Assembly (NCBI RefSeq): GCF_014650955.1
Contig: NZ_BMVY01000028.1
Location: forward strand, 58,408-122,407
Reading direction: 5' to 3'
Source: Streptomyces tauricus
Lineage (GTDB): Bacteria > Actinomycetota > Actinomycetes > Streptomycetales > Streptomycetaceae
DNA length: 64,000 nt
The notes beneath the pieces were generated by a model. The model searched no databases. It saw only the letters and a list, made by a program, of their open reading frames with translations, and was not told the DNA's origin. The stretch's first letter is position 1; each line of letters opens with the position of its first letter. This document shows positions 28,230 to 35,632 of the stretch, one piece after another. The position numbers were made by a program, and so were the translations under genes.

Positions 28230-29009
28230 TCAGAGCGAGCGGCGCAGCAGACCGCTCATCGTGATGCGGTCGCCGCGGAACCGGATGAACTCCAGGTCGA
28301 CGGGGCGGCCGTCGGCGAGGTGCGTGAGACGTTCCAGCATCAGGACGGCCGAGCCGCGTGGCGCCTGCAGCACGGTCGCGGAGTGCGCGTCGGCGTTGAC
28401 GGCCTCCAGGGTGATCTCGGCCTGGCCGAGCGGCTGTCCGGTGATGGCTTCCAGGAGGCGGAAGACATCGGTGTTCTCCAGGTCGGCTCCGAGCAGCGCG
28501 GTGCCGAGGTCGAGCGGGATGTAGGTGAGGTCGAGAGAGAGCGGCAGACCGTTCAGCCGCCGGAGCCGCTCGATGTAGAGGACGTCGGCGCCGACGGGCA
28601 CCCGGAGCCGTTCGGCGACCGGGGCCGGTGCCGCGACGGGGCCGGCCGAGCGGACCTCGTTGCTGACGCGGCCGTGTTCGCGCAGGGTCTCCGCGAGTCC
28701 CATCAGCCGGTCGAGCCCGTGCGGGTACTTCTCGGCGACGACGACCGTGCCGACGCCGGGCAGCCTTTCCACCAGGCCCTCGGCCCGCAGCAGGCCGAGA
28801 GCCTGGCGCACGGTGTTGCGCGAGGTGCGGTAGTCGGCGCCGATCGCCGCCTCGTGCGGCAGGGTGCCGTCCGGGTAGCCGCCCGTCAGCACCTGTCGGC
28901 GCAGCAGGTCGGCGAGCTGCCTGGCCTGGTCCGCGCGCAGCCTGCGCCGGTGGGCGGCGACGGTGGTCGCGCCCTGGCCGGCGTGGTCTCGGATGCGTTC
29001 GGTGGGCAT
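28230..29009 (-). CDS. GntR/HutC-family transcriptional regulator
   Basis: DNA-binding regulator of 259 aa. The N-terminal winged helix (YPDGTLPHEAAIGADYRTSRNTVRQAL is the recognition region near residues 45-70) is followed by a UTRA ligand-binding domain (residues 105-255). It is the first gene of the operon with the ferredoxin, transporter and flavoprotein, and probably senses the transported compound or a product. ATG 29009 was chosen over longer upstream frames, which read into the control region. Confidence 0.88.
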   Translation of the reverse strand: MPTERIRDHAGQGATTVAAHRRRLRADQARQLADLLRRQVLTGGYPDGTLPHEAAIGADYRTSRNTVRQALGLLRAEGLVERLPGVGTVVVAEKYPHGLDRLMGLAETLREHGRVSNEVRSAGPVAAPAPVAERLRVPVGADVLYIERLRRLNGLPLSLDLTYIPLDLGTALLGADLENTDVFRLLEAITGQPLGQAEITLEAVNADAHSATVLQAPRGSAVLMLERLTHLADGRPVDLEFIRFRGDRITMSGLLRRSL

Positions 29010-29020
29010 GCGACGGACCC

Positions 29021-29033
29021 TACCCAGGGGGTA
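29021..29033. promoter_or_regulatory. Candidate GntR operator/promoter
   Basis: The inverted repeat TACCC-AGG-GGGTA is centred about 18 bp before the gntR start. On the minus strand TAGGGT next to it could serve as a -10 element, giving a very short leader. A symmetric site at this position fits autoregulation, but no second copy was found. Confidence 0.4.
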
Positions 29034-29202
29034 CGGAACGTGGTGTTGCCGGAGTGTTGCGCCACCGGGGGCTCCGCCGGGCGGGCGGCTGACCTGGGCT
29101 TTTCCCGAGGGCGCGGCAAGATCTGCCACTGTGCCGGCCGCTCGGGGCCGCCGGATCCCGCTGACGCGGGGCCGTTCGCCGGGTGCGGGCCGGTGGGGGC
29201 TT

Positions 29203-29224
29203 GGGGCGCGGTTCCCCGCGCCCC
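29203..29224 (-). terminator. Terminator hairpin downstream of fumarylacetoacetase
   Basis: A perfect 9-bp stem (GGGGCGCGG with CCGCGCCCC) and a TTCC loop lie eight bases past the stop of the minus-strand fahA gene. It is formed by an inverted copy of the dispersed GGGGCGCGGGGAAC repeat, showing how that repeat can act as a terminator. Confidence 0.7.
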
Positions 29225-29231
29225 TGAAGGG

Positions 29232-30494
29232 CTACGCGCTCGGCGTGATGCGGCCCGTCACCTCGCCGAGGCCGACGCGTGTGCCGTGCGGGCCCGGGGC
29301 CCAGGCCGTCAGGGTGACGACGTCGCCGTCCTCCAGGAACGTCCGCTTGCCGGTGGGGAGTTCGATGGCGTCCCGGCCGTTCCAGGTCAGCTCAAGGAGC
29401 GAGCCCCGTTCGCCGTCGGCGGCCCCGCTCACGGTGCCCGACCCGTACAGATCACCCGTACGCAGCGAGGCCCCGTTCACCGTCATGTGGGCCAGCTGCT
29501 GGGCGGCCGTCCAGTACATCGTGGAGAACGGCGGCTCGGACACCACATGCCCGTTGACGGCGACGGAGATGCGCAGGTCGTAGCCGCCCGGGTCCTCCGA
29601 CGCGTCCTCGGACGTGTCGTCCAGGTAGGGGAGCAGGGGGTGCGTGCGCGCCGGGGGCGCGACCCGGGCGTCCTCCAGTGCGTCGAGGGGGGTGATCCAG
29701 GCCGACACCGACGTGGCGAAGGACTTGCCGAGGAAGGGGCCGAGGGGGACGTACTCCCAGGCCTGGAGGTCGCGCGCGGACCAGTCGTTGAGGAGGCAGA
29801 GCCCGAAGACGTGGTCGCGGAAGTCGCCCAGCGGCACCGGCGTGCCCATCGGGGAGGGCGTGCCGACGACGAAGCCGACCTCCGCCTCGATGTCCAGCCG
29901 GACGGACGGGCCGAAGACCGGCGCCGGGTCCGCCGGTGCCTTGCGCTGGCCCGCGGGGCGTACGACGTCGGTCCCGGAGACCACGACGGTGCCCGACCGG
30001 CCGTGGTAACCGATGGGCAGGTGCTTCCAGTTGGGGGTGAGGGAGTCCTCGGCGTCCGGCCGGAAGATCTGGCCGACGTTACGGGCGTGGTTCTCGGAGG
30101 CGTAGAAGTCGACGTAGTCGGCCACCTCGAAGGGGAGGTGGAGGGTCACCTCGGAGAGAGGGTGGATCAGGGGCGCGACGGTCTCGCGGTGGGCGGGCAC
30201 CGTCACCCACGCGGTCAGCGCCCGCCGGACGTCCGACCACGCCGTGCGGCCGGCCGCGAGCAGCGGATTGAGCGTGGGGCGGGCGAGCAGGGCGGCGTAC
30301 GGGGAGCCCAGTTCCACCGCGGCGGCCCCCGCGTCCAGGACGTGGTCGCCCAGCCGGACGCCCACACTCCGGCGAGCGGAGCCACCCGAGGTACCGCCCG
30401 AAGAGCCGTCCGGAGAGCCGTTCAGGGAGAAGACGCCGTACGGAAGATTGTGCGGGCCGAAGGGATCGCCCTCGGGGACATCGAAGGGGGGCAT
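29232..30494 (-). CDS. fahA: Fumarylacetoacetase
   Basis: Last enzyme of tyrosine and homogentisate breakdown; splits fumarylacetoacetate into fumarate and acetoacetate. 420 aa, normal length. The N-terminal SH3-like domain is followed by the metal-dependent hydrolase domain: DFYASENHARNVG (active-site His) and LDIEAEVGFVVG (metal-binding glutamates). LLNDWSARDLQAWEYVPLGPF and GKSFATSVS also match. A short Gly/Ser insert lies near residues 28-40. No other tyrosine-degradation gene is in the window. Single-gene unit with its own terminator. Confidence 0.93.
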   Translation of the reverse strand: MPPFDVPEGDPFGPHNLPYGVFSLNGSPDGSSGGTSGGSARRSVGVRLGDHVLDAGAAAVELGSPYAALLARPTLNPLLAAGRTAWSDVRRALTAWVTVPAHRETVAPLIHPLSEVTLHLPFEVADYVDFYASENHARNVGQIFRPDAEDSLTPNWKHLPIGYHGRSGTVVVSGTDVVRPAGQRKAPADPAPVFGPSVRLDIEAEVGFVVGTPSPMGTPVPLGDFRDHVFGLCLLNDWSARDLQAWEYVPLGPFLGKSFATSVSAWITPLDALEDARVAPPARTHPLLPYLDDTSEDASEDPGGYDLRISVAVNGHVVSEPPFSTMYWTAAQQLAHMTVNGASLRTGDLYGSGTVSGAADGERGSLLELTWNGRDAIELPTGKRTFLEDGDVVTLTAWAPGPHGTRVGLGEVTGRITPSA

Positions 30495-30688
30495 GGGGTG
30501 CTGCCTCGCTTTCCGTGTGGGTGGAGCACACGTTACGGGGAGGCGCCCCCCGTGGGCAGTGTCTAAAGAGTTCGCAATGTCCGATTAAGGGTGGGGTCGG
30601 AGGGATTCATTCCGGCTTAGCTTCCTTCCGGGGGGCACGGACGGGGTGGGTCCGGGTCCAGAGATGTGTGGGACACGTGGGGGGACCC

Positions 30689-31960
30689 GTGGCCAAAAGC
30701 GCTGCCGTCGTGCCGTTGTACCTGGATAGGGAAGTACCCGGCCTGATCGTGAAGTTCGGCGACTACCCGCTGCACCACGGCGGGGTGGGCGCGATCCGCA
30801 GCCTGGGGCGGCTGGGCGTGCCGATGTACGCGATCACCGAGGACAGATACACGCCTGCCGCGGTCTCGCGCCATCTGCGGCGCGCGTTCGTCTGGCCGAC
30901 CACGGGGACGGAGCAGGCGGAGCGGCTCGTCGAGGGCCTGCTGCGTGTCGGGCGCCGGATCGGCCGGCCCGCGGTCCTCATCCCGACCGACGAGGAGGCC
31001 GCGGTCCTGATCGCCGAGCACCAGGCCGAACTCACGGGAAGCTTCCTGTTCCCCAGGGTGCGGGCCGGGCTGCCCCGGCGCCTGGCCAGCAAGCAGGGGC
31101 TGCACGAGCTCTGCGTGGAGCACGGCGTCCCCAGCCCTCGGGCGGCGTTCCCGGAGTCGTACGGGGAGATCGAGGACTTCGCGGCGAAGGCGAGGTTCCC
31201 GCTCGTGGCCAAGAACCGGGAGGCGTTCGTGCGCCGCGCGCGGCCGGCCGTGCACGGGACGACACGCATCGCCACCCAGGAGGGCCTGTTACGGCTCGCC
31301 CGCGACTGGGGTGAGCGGCCCGGCGTGATCCTTCAGGAGTATCTGCCCCGGGAGGACGCCGAGGACTGGATCGTGCACGCCTACTTCGACGCGGACTCGG
31401 CGCCGCTCGCGATGTTCACCGGCGTCAAGGTCCGCTCCTGGCCCCCGCACGCGGGGATGACGGCGAACGCGTACGTCGTCGACAACCCGGAACTGGCGGA
31501 CCTGGCCGCGCGGTTCATCAAACAGATCGGCTTCAGCGGCGTCATCGACCTCGACCTGCGCTTCGACCGCCGTGACGGCCGGTACAAACTGCTCGACTTC
31601 AATCCGCGGATGGGTGCCCAGTTCCGGCTGTTCGAGAACGGGTCGGGGATCGACGTCATCCGTGCCATGCATCTGGATCTGACCGGGCGCGCGGTTCCGG
31701 AGGGGGAACAGCTCGCCGGCCGGCGCTACATCGTGGAGAACATCGACCTGCCGGCCCTGCTCGCGTACCGCCGCAGCGGCTATACGACACCGCACGCTCC
31801 CGACCGCCCGAGCGGTACGGAGCTGGCGTGGCTGGCGGCGGACGACCTGCGGCCGTTCTTCACGATGCTCGCGCGCTTCGTACGGCCCGGCGCGAAGCAT
31901 CTGTACCAGCTGTGGCGGGACGGCCGCCGCGTGGCCCGCGTGGCGCCGGCCCACCGATGA
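30689..31960 (+). CDS. ATP-grasp ligase of unknown substrate, with a TTA codon
   Basis: Predicted ATP-dependent carboxylate-amine/thiol ligase, about 423 aa. ATP-grasp features: FPLVAKNREAF (ATP-contacting Lys, about residue 171), VILQEYLPREDAEDWIVHAYF, and the Mg-binding IDLDLRFDRRDGRYKLLDFNPR near residue 290. I selected GTG 30689 for its GGGGGGA ribosome site; GTGs at 30668 and 30677 are possible. Leu 201 is coded by TTA (31289-31291), the only in-frame TTA I found in the called genes, implying dependence on the developmental bldA tRNA. It is followed by a flavin monooxygenase 77 bp downstream. Confidence 0.82.
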   Translation: MAKSAAVVPLYLDREVPGLIVKFGDYPLHHGGVGAIRSLGRLGVPMYAITEDRYTPAAVSRHLRRAFVWPTTGTEQAERLVEGLLRVGRRIGRPAVLIPTDEEAAVLIAEHQAELTGSFLFPRVRAGLPRRLASKQGLHELCVEHGVPSPRAAFPESYGEIEDFAAKARFPLVAKNREAFVRRARPAVHGTTRIATQEGLLRLARDWGERPGVILQEYLPREDAEDWIVHAYFDADSAPLAMFTGVKVRSWPPHAGMTANAYVVDNPELADLAARFIKQIGFSGVIDLDLRFDRRDGRYKLLDFNPRMGAQFRLFENGSGIDVIRAMHLDLTGRAVPEGEQLAGRRYIVENIDLPALLAYRRSGYTTPHAPDRPSGTELAWLAADDLRPFFTMLARFVRPGAKHLYQLWRDGRRVARVAPAHR

Positions 31961-32037
31961 AGGTGACCCCGAGATCACGGCATGGCGAAGTGGCGACATG
32001 ACGAAGTGGCGAAGTGACGTCCTGGGGAGGGGACTTC

Positions 32038-33315
32038 GTGAGTGAACCGGTGGCAGTGATCGGTGCCGGGCCTTTCGGCCTGTCCACCGCCGCGCATCTG
32101 AGGGCGCGCGGCATTCCGGTACGGGTGTTCGGTGAACCCATGGTGAGCTGGCGGGCGAACATGCCCGAGGGGATGCTCCTCAAATCGACCCCGGCCGCCT
32201 CGAACATCGACGCCCCGCAGCCGGGGTACGGCCTCGTCGACTACTGCGACGCGGCGGGCATCCCCCGCCTGGTCACGGACGAGGACATCGTCCCGGTCGA
32301 GACGTTCGTCGCCTACGGGGAGTGGTTCCGCCAGCGGCTCGTGCCGGAACTGGAGCGGGTGCGCGTCGTCTCGGTCGACCGCCGGGCCGACCTCCCGGAG
32401 GGCCGCCGCAGGAGGCGGCGCGCCGGCGGAGGGGGGCCCGGAAGCGGCTCCGGGGGCGGGCCCGGGGGCTTCGAACTCAAGCTGGACTCGGGGGAGGTGT
32501 TCACCGCGCGGGCGGTCGTCGTGGCGACCGGTCTGTCCGGTCTCGCGCACCTGCCCGGTGAACTGGCCGCGGCCGTGCCCGACGGGCCGTCACCCACCGG
32601 CCCCGTCTCGCACAGCTCGCAACTGCACGACCTGTCCCGGTTCTCCGGCCGGGAACTGATCGTCGTCGGCGCGGGCCAGTCCGCCCTGGAGACGGCGGCG
32701 CTCGCCGCCGAGAAGGGCGCACAGGTGCGCGTGGTGGCGCGCGGAAAAGGGTCTGTCGACTTCGGCGCGCCCCCATGGCAGCAGCCGTCGCTGCGCCCCG
32801 AGTCGCCCTTCGGCCGGGCCTGGTCGCTGTGGGCCCTCACCTACTACCCGCACCCGTACCGCCATCTGCCCCCGGGAGTGCGGCACTTCCTCGTCCGGAG
32901 TGTCCTCGGCCCCCTCGGAGCCTGGTGGTTGCGCGCCAGGTTCGAGGGAAAAGTGCAGGTGAGCGAGGTGTCGCGGATCATCCGCGCCACCGGGGAGGCG
33001 GCCGGGCGGCCAGCCCTCACCGTCCGGACCCTCGGCGGTGGCGTCGAGGAACTGTCCGCGGACCACATCGTCGCCGCCACCGGCTACCGCGTCGACCTCG
33101 CCGCGCTGGACTTCCTCGGCCATGAGCTGCGGACACGGCTGGCCGTCAGCCGCGGAACACCGAGGCTGGGCGCCGGATTCAGCTCCTCCGTGCCCGGTCT
33201 GTACTTCACGGGGCTGCCGGCGGCCGCCTCGTACGGGCCGGTGATGCGGTTCGTGTGCGGGACGGAGTTCGCCTCGCCGCGGCTGGTCCGGCATCTGGCC
33301 GCACGGCATCGCTGA
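32038..33315 (+). CDS. FAD/NAD(P)-binding monooxygenase-like protein
   Basis: Predicted flavin-containing monooxygenase, 425 aa. GAGPFG near residue 10 binds FAD and a second Rossmann motif GAGQSALE near 210 binds NADPH. Between them MVSWRANMPEGMLLKSTP resembles flavoprotein monooxygenases of the FMO/lysine N-hydroxylase group. An Arg/Gly-rich insert (RRRRRRAGGGG, about 122-145) is unusual. GTG 32038 follows GGGGAGGGG. It probably forms a two-gene unit with the ATP-grasp ligase; the product is unknown. Confidence 0.8.
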   Translation: MSEPVAVIGAGPFGLSTAAHLRARGIPVRVFGEPMVSWRANMPEGMLLKSTPAASNIDAPQPGYGLVDYCDAAGIPRLVTDEDIVPVETFVAYGEWFRQRLVPELERVRVVSVDRRADLPEGRRRRRRAGGGGPGSGSGGGPGGFELKLDSGEVFTARAVVVATGLSGLAHLPGELAAAVPDGPSPTGPVSHSSQLHDLSRFSGRELIVVGAGQSALETAALAAEKGAQVRVVARGKGSVDFGAPPWQQPSLRPESPFGRAWSLWALTYYPHPYRHLPPGVRHFLVRSVLGPLGAWWLRARFEGKVQVSEVSRIIRATGEAAGRPALTVRTLGGGVEELSADHIVAATGYRVDLAALDFLGHELRTRLAVSRGTPRLGAGFSSSVPGLYFTGLPAAASYGPVMRFVCGTEFASPRLVRHLAARHR

Positions 33316-33533
33316 AACCGGGGCGCGAGCGCACGCGGTGGGAGCGCGCGGGCGCACGCGGGCGGTTGGAAAAGGGGCGTGAATCGGGTCGGCCAAGTGG
33401 CCGATATGTCATGGGATCGGCCTGAACTCCAGGGGTCTGCTGGGGCCCTGAACGACGTGTGGGGTGGTCGAGGTGCCGGACGACGTCCGGTTCGCGTCGA
33501 GTCGCTGGGGGATTCGATCCGTATTCTCTGATC

Positions 33534-34424
33534 ATGGCCCCCCCGATTGCATATTCACTCATCGCCACTGACCTGGACGGGACGCTGCTGCGAGGCGACG
33601 ACACCCTCTCGGACCGGTCGCGTACCGCGCTGGCGATGGCGGTCGGGGCAGGCGCCCGGCACCTCGTGGTGACGGGGCGCCCCGCGCCCCGCGTACGCCC
33701 GCTCCTGGACGAACTGGGCAGCCAGGGACTCGCGGTGTGCGGGCAGGGCGCGCAGTTGTACGACGCCGGCGCGGACCGCATGGTGTGGTCCGTCACGCTC
33801 GAACGTGAGCTGGCCGAAGTGGCCCTCGGCAAGATCGAGGCGGAGGTCGGCGAGGTGTACGCGGCCGTCGACCAGGACGGCGTCGACGGTCTCACGCTCA
33901 TCGAACCGGGGTACGAGATGCCCCACCCGACGCTCCCCGCGGTACGGGTGCTGCGGCGCGACGACCTCTGGACCCAGCCCATCAGCAAGGTGCTGCTACG
34001 CCACCCCCTGCTCTCCGACGACGAGTTGGCGTCCGCCGCCCGCGGAGCGGTCGGATCCCTCGCCACCGTGACGATGTCGGGGCCCGGGACCGTCGAACTC
34101 CAGCCATGTGGCATCACGAAGGCCACGGGCCTCGCGCTCGCCGCCGGCCGGCTGGGCCTGACGTCGACGCAGACCATCGCCTTCGGGGACATGCCGAACG
34201 ACATCCCCATGTTCGACTGGGCCGCGCGCGGGGTCGCGATGGCCAACGCGCATCCCGAACTCAAGTCCGTCGCCGACGAGATCACTCTCTCGAACGAGGA
34301 CGACGGCATCGCCGTGGTCCTGGAGCGCATGTTCTCCGGTGGCCGGACAGGTCCCCTGATCGGCCGGCAGGCCGGTCCGGGGACCCGTCCGGGCGCCGCT
34401 CAGGGGGCGCCGAGGACTCAGTAG
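33534..34424 (+). CDS. HAD superfamily (Cof-type) hydrolase
   Basis: Predicted sugar-phosphate or nucleotide phosphatase of 296 aa. HAD motif I is ATDLDGTLL (nucleophile Asp near 13), motif II the VTGRP threonine, motif III Lys in ITKATGLALAAG, and motif IV FGDMPNDIPMFDWA. A Cof-type cap lies between. TATTCT (33522-33527) is seven bases before the ATG and no ribosome site is evident, so the mRNA may be leaderless. The gene overlaps the convergent LysM gene by seven bases. Confidence 0.86.
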   Translation: MAPPIAYSLIATDLDGTLLRGDDTLSDRSRTALAMAVGAGARHLVVTGRPAPRVRPLLDELGSQGLAVCGQGAQLYDAGADRMVWSVTLERELAEVALGKIEAEVGEVYAAVDQDGVDGLTLIEPGYEMPHPTLPAVRVLRRDDLWTQPISKVLLRHPLLSDDELASAARGAVGSLATVTMSGPGTVELQPCGITKATGLALAAGRLGLTSTQTIAFGDMPNDIPMFDWAARGVAMANAHPELKSVADEITLSNEDDGIAVVLERMFSGGRTGPLIGRQAGPGTRPGAAQGAPRTQ

Positions 34425-35140
34425 GCGCCGAAGACGTTGTCGATCGAGCCGTAGCGCGCGGCGGCGTAGTTGCACGCCGCCGTGATGTTGGCGACGGGGT
34501 CGAACGGGTCCAGCGAGGTACCGGTCACGTGGTACGCGGTGAAGGTCGGGTCGATGACCTGCAGAAGCCCCTTGGACGGCGTGCCGGCGACCGCGTTGGA
34601 GTCCCAGTTGTTCATGGCCTGCGGGTTGCCCGACGACTCGCGGATGATGTTGCGGTAGATGCCGTCGTAGGTGCCCGGGATGCCCTGCTGGGCCATGACG
34701 TCCAGCGACTGCCTGATCCAGCCGTCGAGGTCGTTCGTGTAGGTCGTCGCGGAGGCCGGGGTGACGGCGGACGCCGTGGTCGCCTTGGCCGTGGTCGCCT
34801 TGGCGGTCTTCGCCGAGGTCCCGCCGTTCTTCGTGCCCACCGTGAGCTTGAGGCCCGGCCGGATGATCGCGGGGTCGTCGCCGATGACCGCGCGGTTGGC
34901 CTTGTACAGCTTCTTCCAGTCGCCCGTGGTGTGGTTCTTGGCGATCTTGGACAGGGTGTCGCCCTCGACCACCTTGTAGGTGACCAGCGAGACCTGCGGG
35001 ACCGCGTTCGGGGTGGCGGCCTGGGCGCCGGTGGCCCCCACGAGGGGGAGCGCGAGCGCGGCTCCGCCCGTCCCGGCGGCGACGATGCCACGGGTGAGGG
35101 TGCTGTTTCTGGGGCGGCGGTGCTTGCCTCGTGCGGGCAT
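34418..35140 (-). CDS. Secreted LysM / transglycosylase-SLT cell-wall hydrolase
   Basis: Predicted lytic transglycosylase of 240 aa. An N-terminal signal peptide (Arg-rich start, hydrophobic run, cut near GAQA|ATP) leads to a LysM peptidoglycan-binding domain (TYKVVEGDTLSKIAK, residues 53-100). An Ala/Thr linker leads to an SLT-type domain with catalytic Glu in IIRESSGNP (about residue 168) and SKGLLQVI. Together with its riboswitch leader this matches the Streptomyces wall-lytic enzymes involved in germination and growth. Its stop overlaps the HAD gene. Confidence 0.9.
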   Translation of the reverse strand: MPARGKHRRPRNSTLTRGIVAAGTGGAALALPLVGATGAQAATPNAVPQVSLVTYKVVEGDTLSKIAKNHTTGDWKKLYKANRAVIGDDPAIIRPGLKLTVGTKNGGTSAKTAKATTAKATTASAVTPASATTYTNDLDGWIRQSLDVMAQQGIPGTYDGIYRNIIRESSGNPQAMNNWDSNAVAGTPSKGLLQVIDPTFTAYHVTGTSLDPFDPVANITAACNYAAARYGSIDNVFGAY

Positions 35141-35158
35141 GGCGAATTCCTCTCCGGC

Positions 35159-35335
35159 GCCTACGAGGTGAGCTGTCGGGTTCGGGCGGGAGATGCCCGG
35201 TCGCGTGGGGTGCGCGACTTGACCCCTAGCCGTTCCGATATCCGGACCGGCGGCTTACCTGGGTCCCCCGCTCCTGCCGTACGCGAGTGAATGGGTGACT
35301 GGGATATCCGGGCGGCGGCAGGATTAGGCGATCCG
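35159..35335 (-). ncRNA. c-di-AMP riboswitch (ydaO/yuaA type)
   Basis: The leader of the LysM gene, read on the minus strand, shows CCTGCCG pairing with CGGCAGG, then the conserved GGGGGACCCAGGTAAGCC. A variable GGGGT/ACCCC hairpin follows, and the 3' block is GACAGCTCACCTCGTAGGC. These match the ydaO riboswitch of Streptomyces rpf and related wall-hydrolase genes. It ends about 20 bases before the ATG, past a GGAGAGG ribosome site. High c-di-AMP is expected to turn expression down. Ends are approximate. Confidence 0.88.
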
Positions 35336-35632
35336 TCCGGAGTGACGTGAACGTATGCGAGAGCACATGCCGTGAACAAGCCCCGAATTCACACAGCGGC
35401 GGCCATGACCTGCCTTGTCGGGCGAATTTCCCTTGATCGAAACGGAAGGCAAAGTTCAACTTGCTTTCCGTGAAGGGAAGTCGGCGGACGCGACAAAACG
35501 ATCACTTCGGACAGGCGTGACCCAATTCACTGGCGCGGATCGATAATGTCCATAAAAAAGGTGATACGCAATATTCTGTGGACGCCGCGTCCGGGCGGTG
35601 AGCGGCGGGGTGCGCGGGAAAGGCGTCCCGGC
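35336..35632. other. Control region upstream of the LysM riboswitch
   Basis: About 300 bp without a gene, more A/T-rich than its surroundings around 35440-35580. It should hold the promoter of the riboswitch transcript on the minus strand and the downstream end of the CocE-family gene. I see no strong hairpin and no confident promoter hexamers. Confidence 0.4.

Noticed and set aside
26589..30566. 1325-aa plus-strand open frame opposite the binding protein, ferredoxin, gntR and fahA
   Set aside because: A long antisense shadow crossing four real genes and their spacers; no ribosome site or domain.
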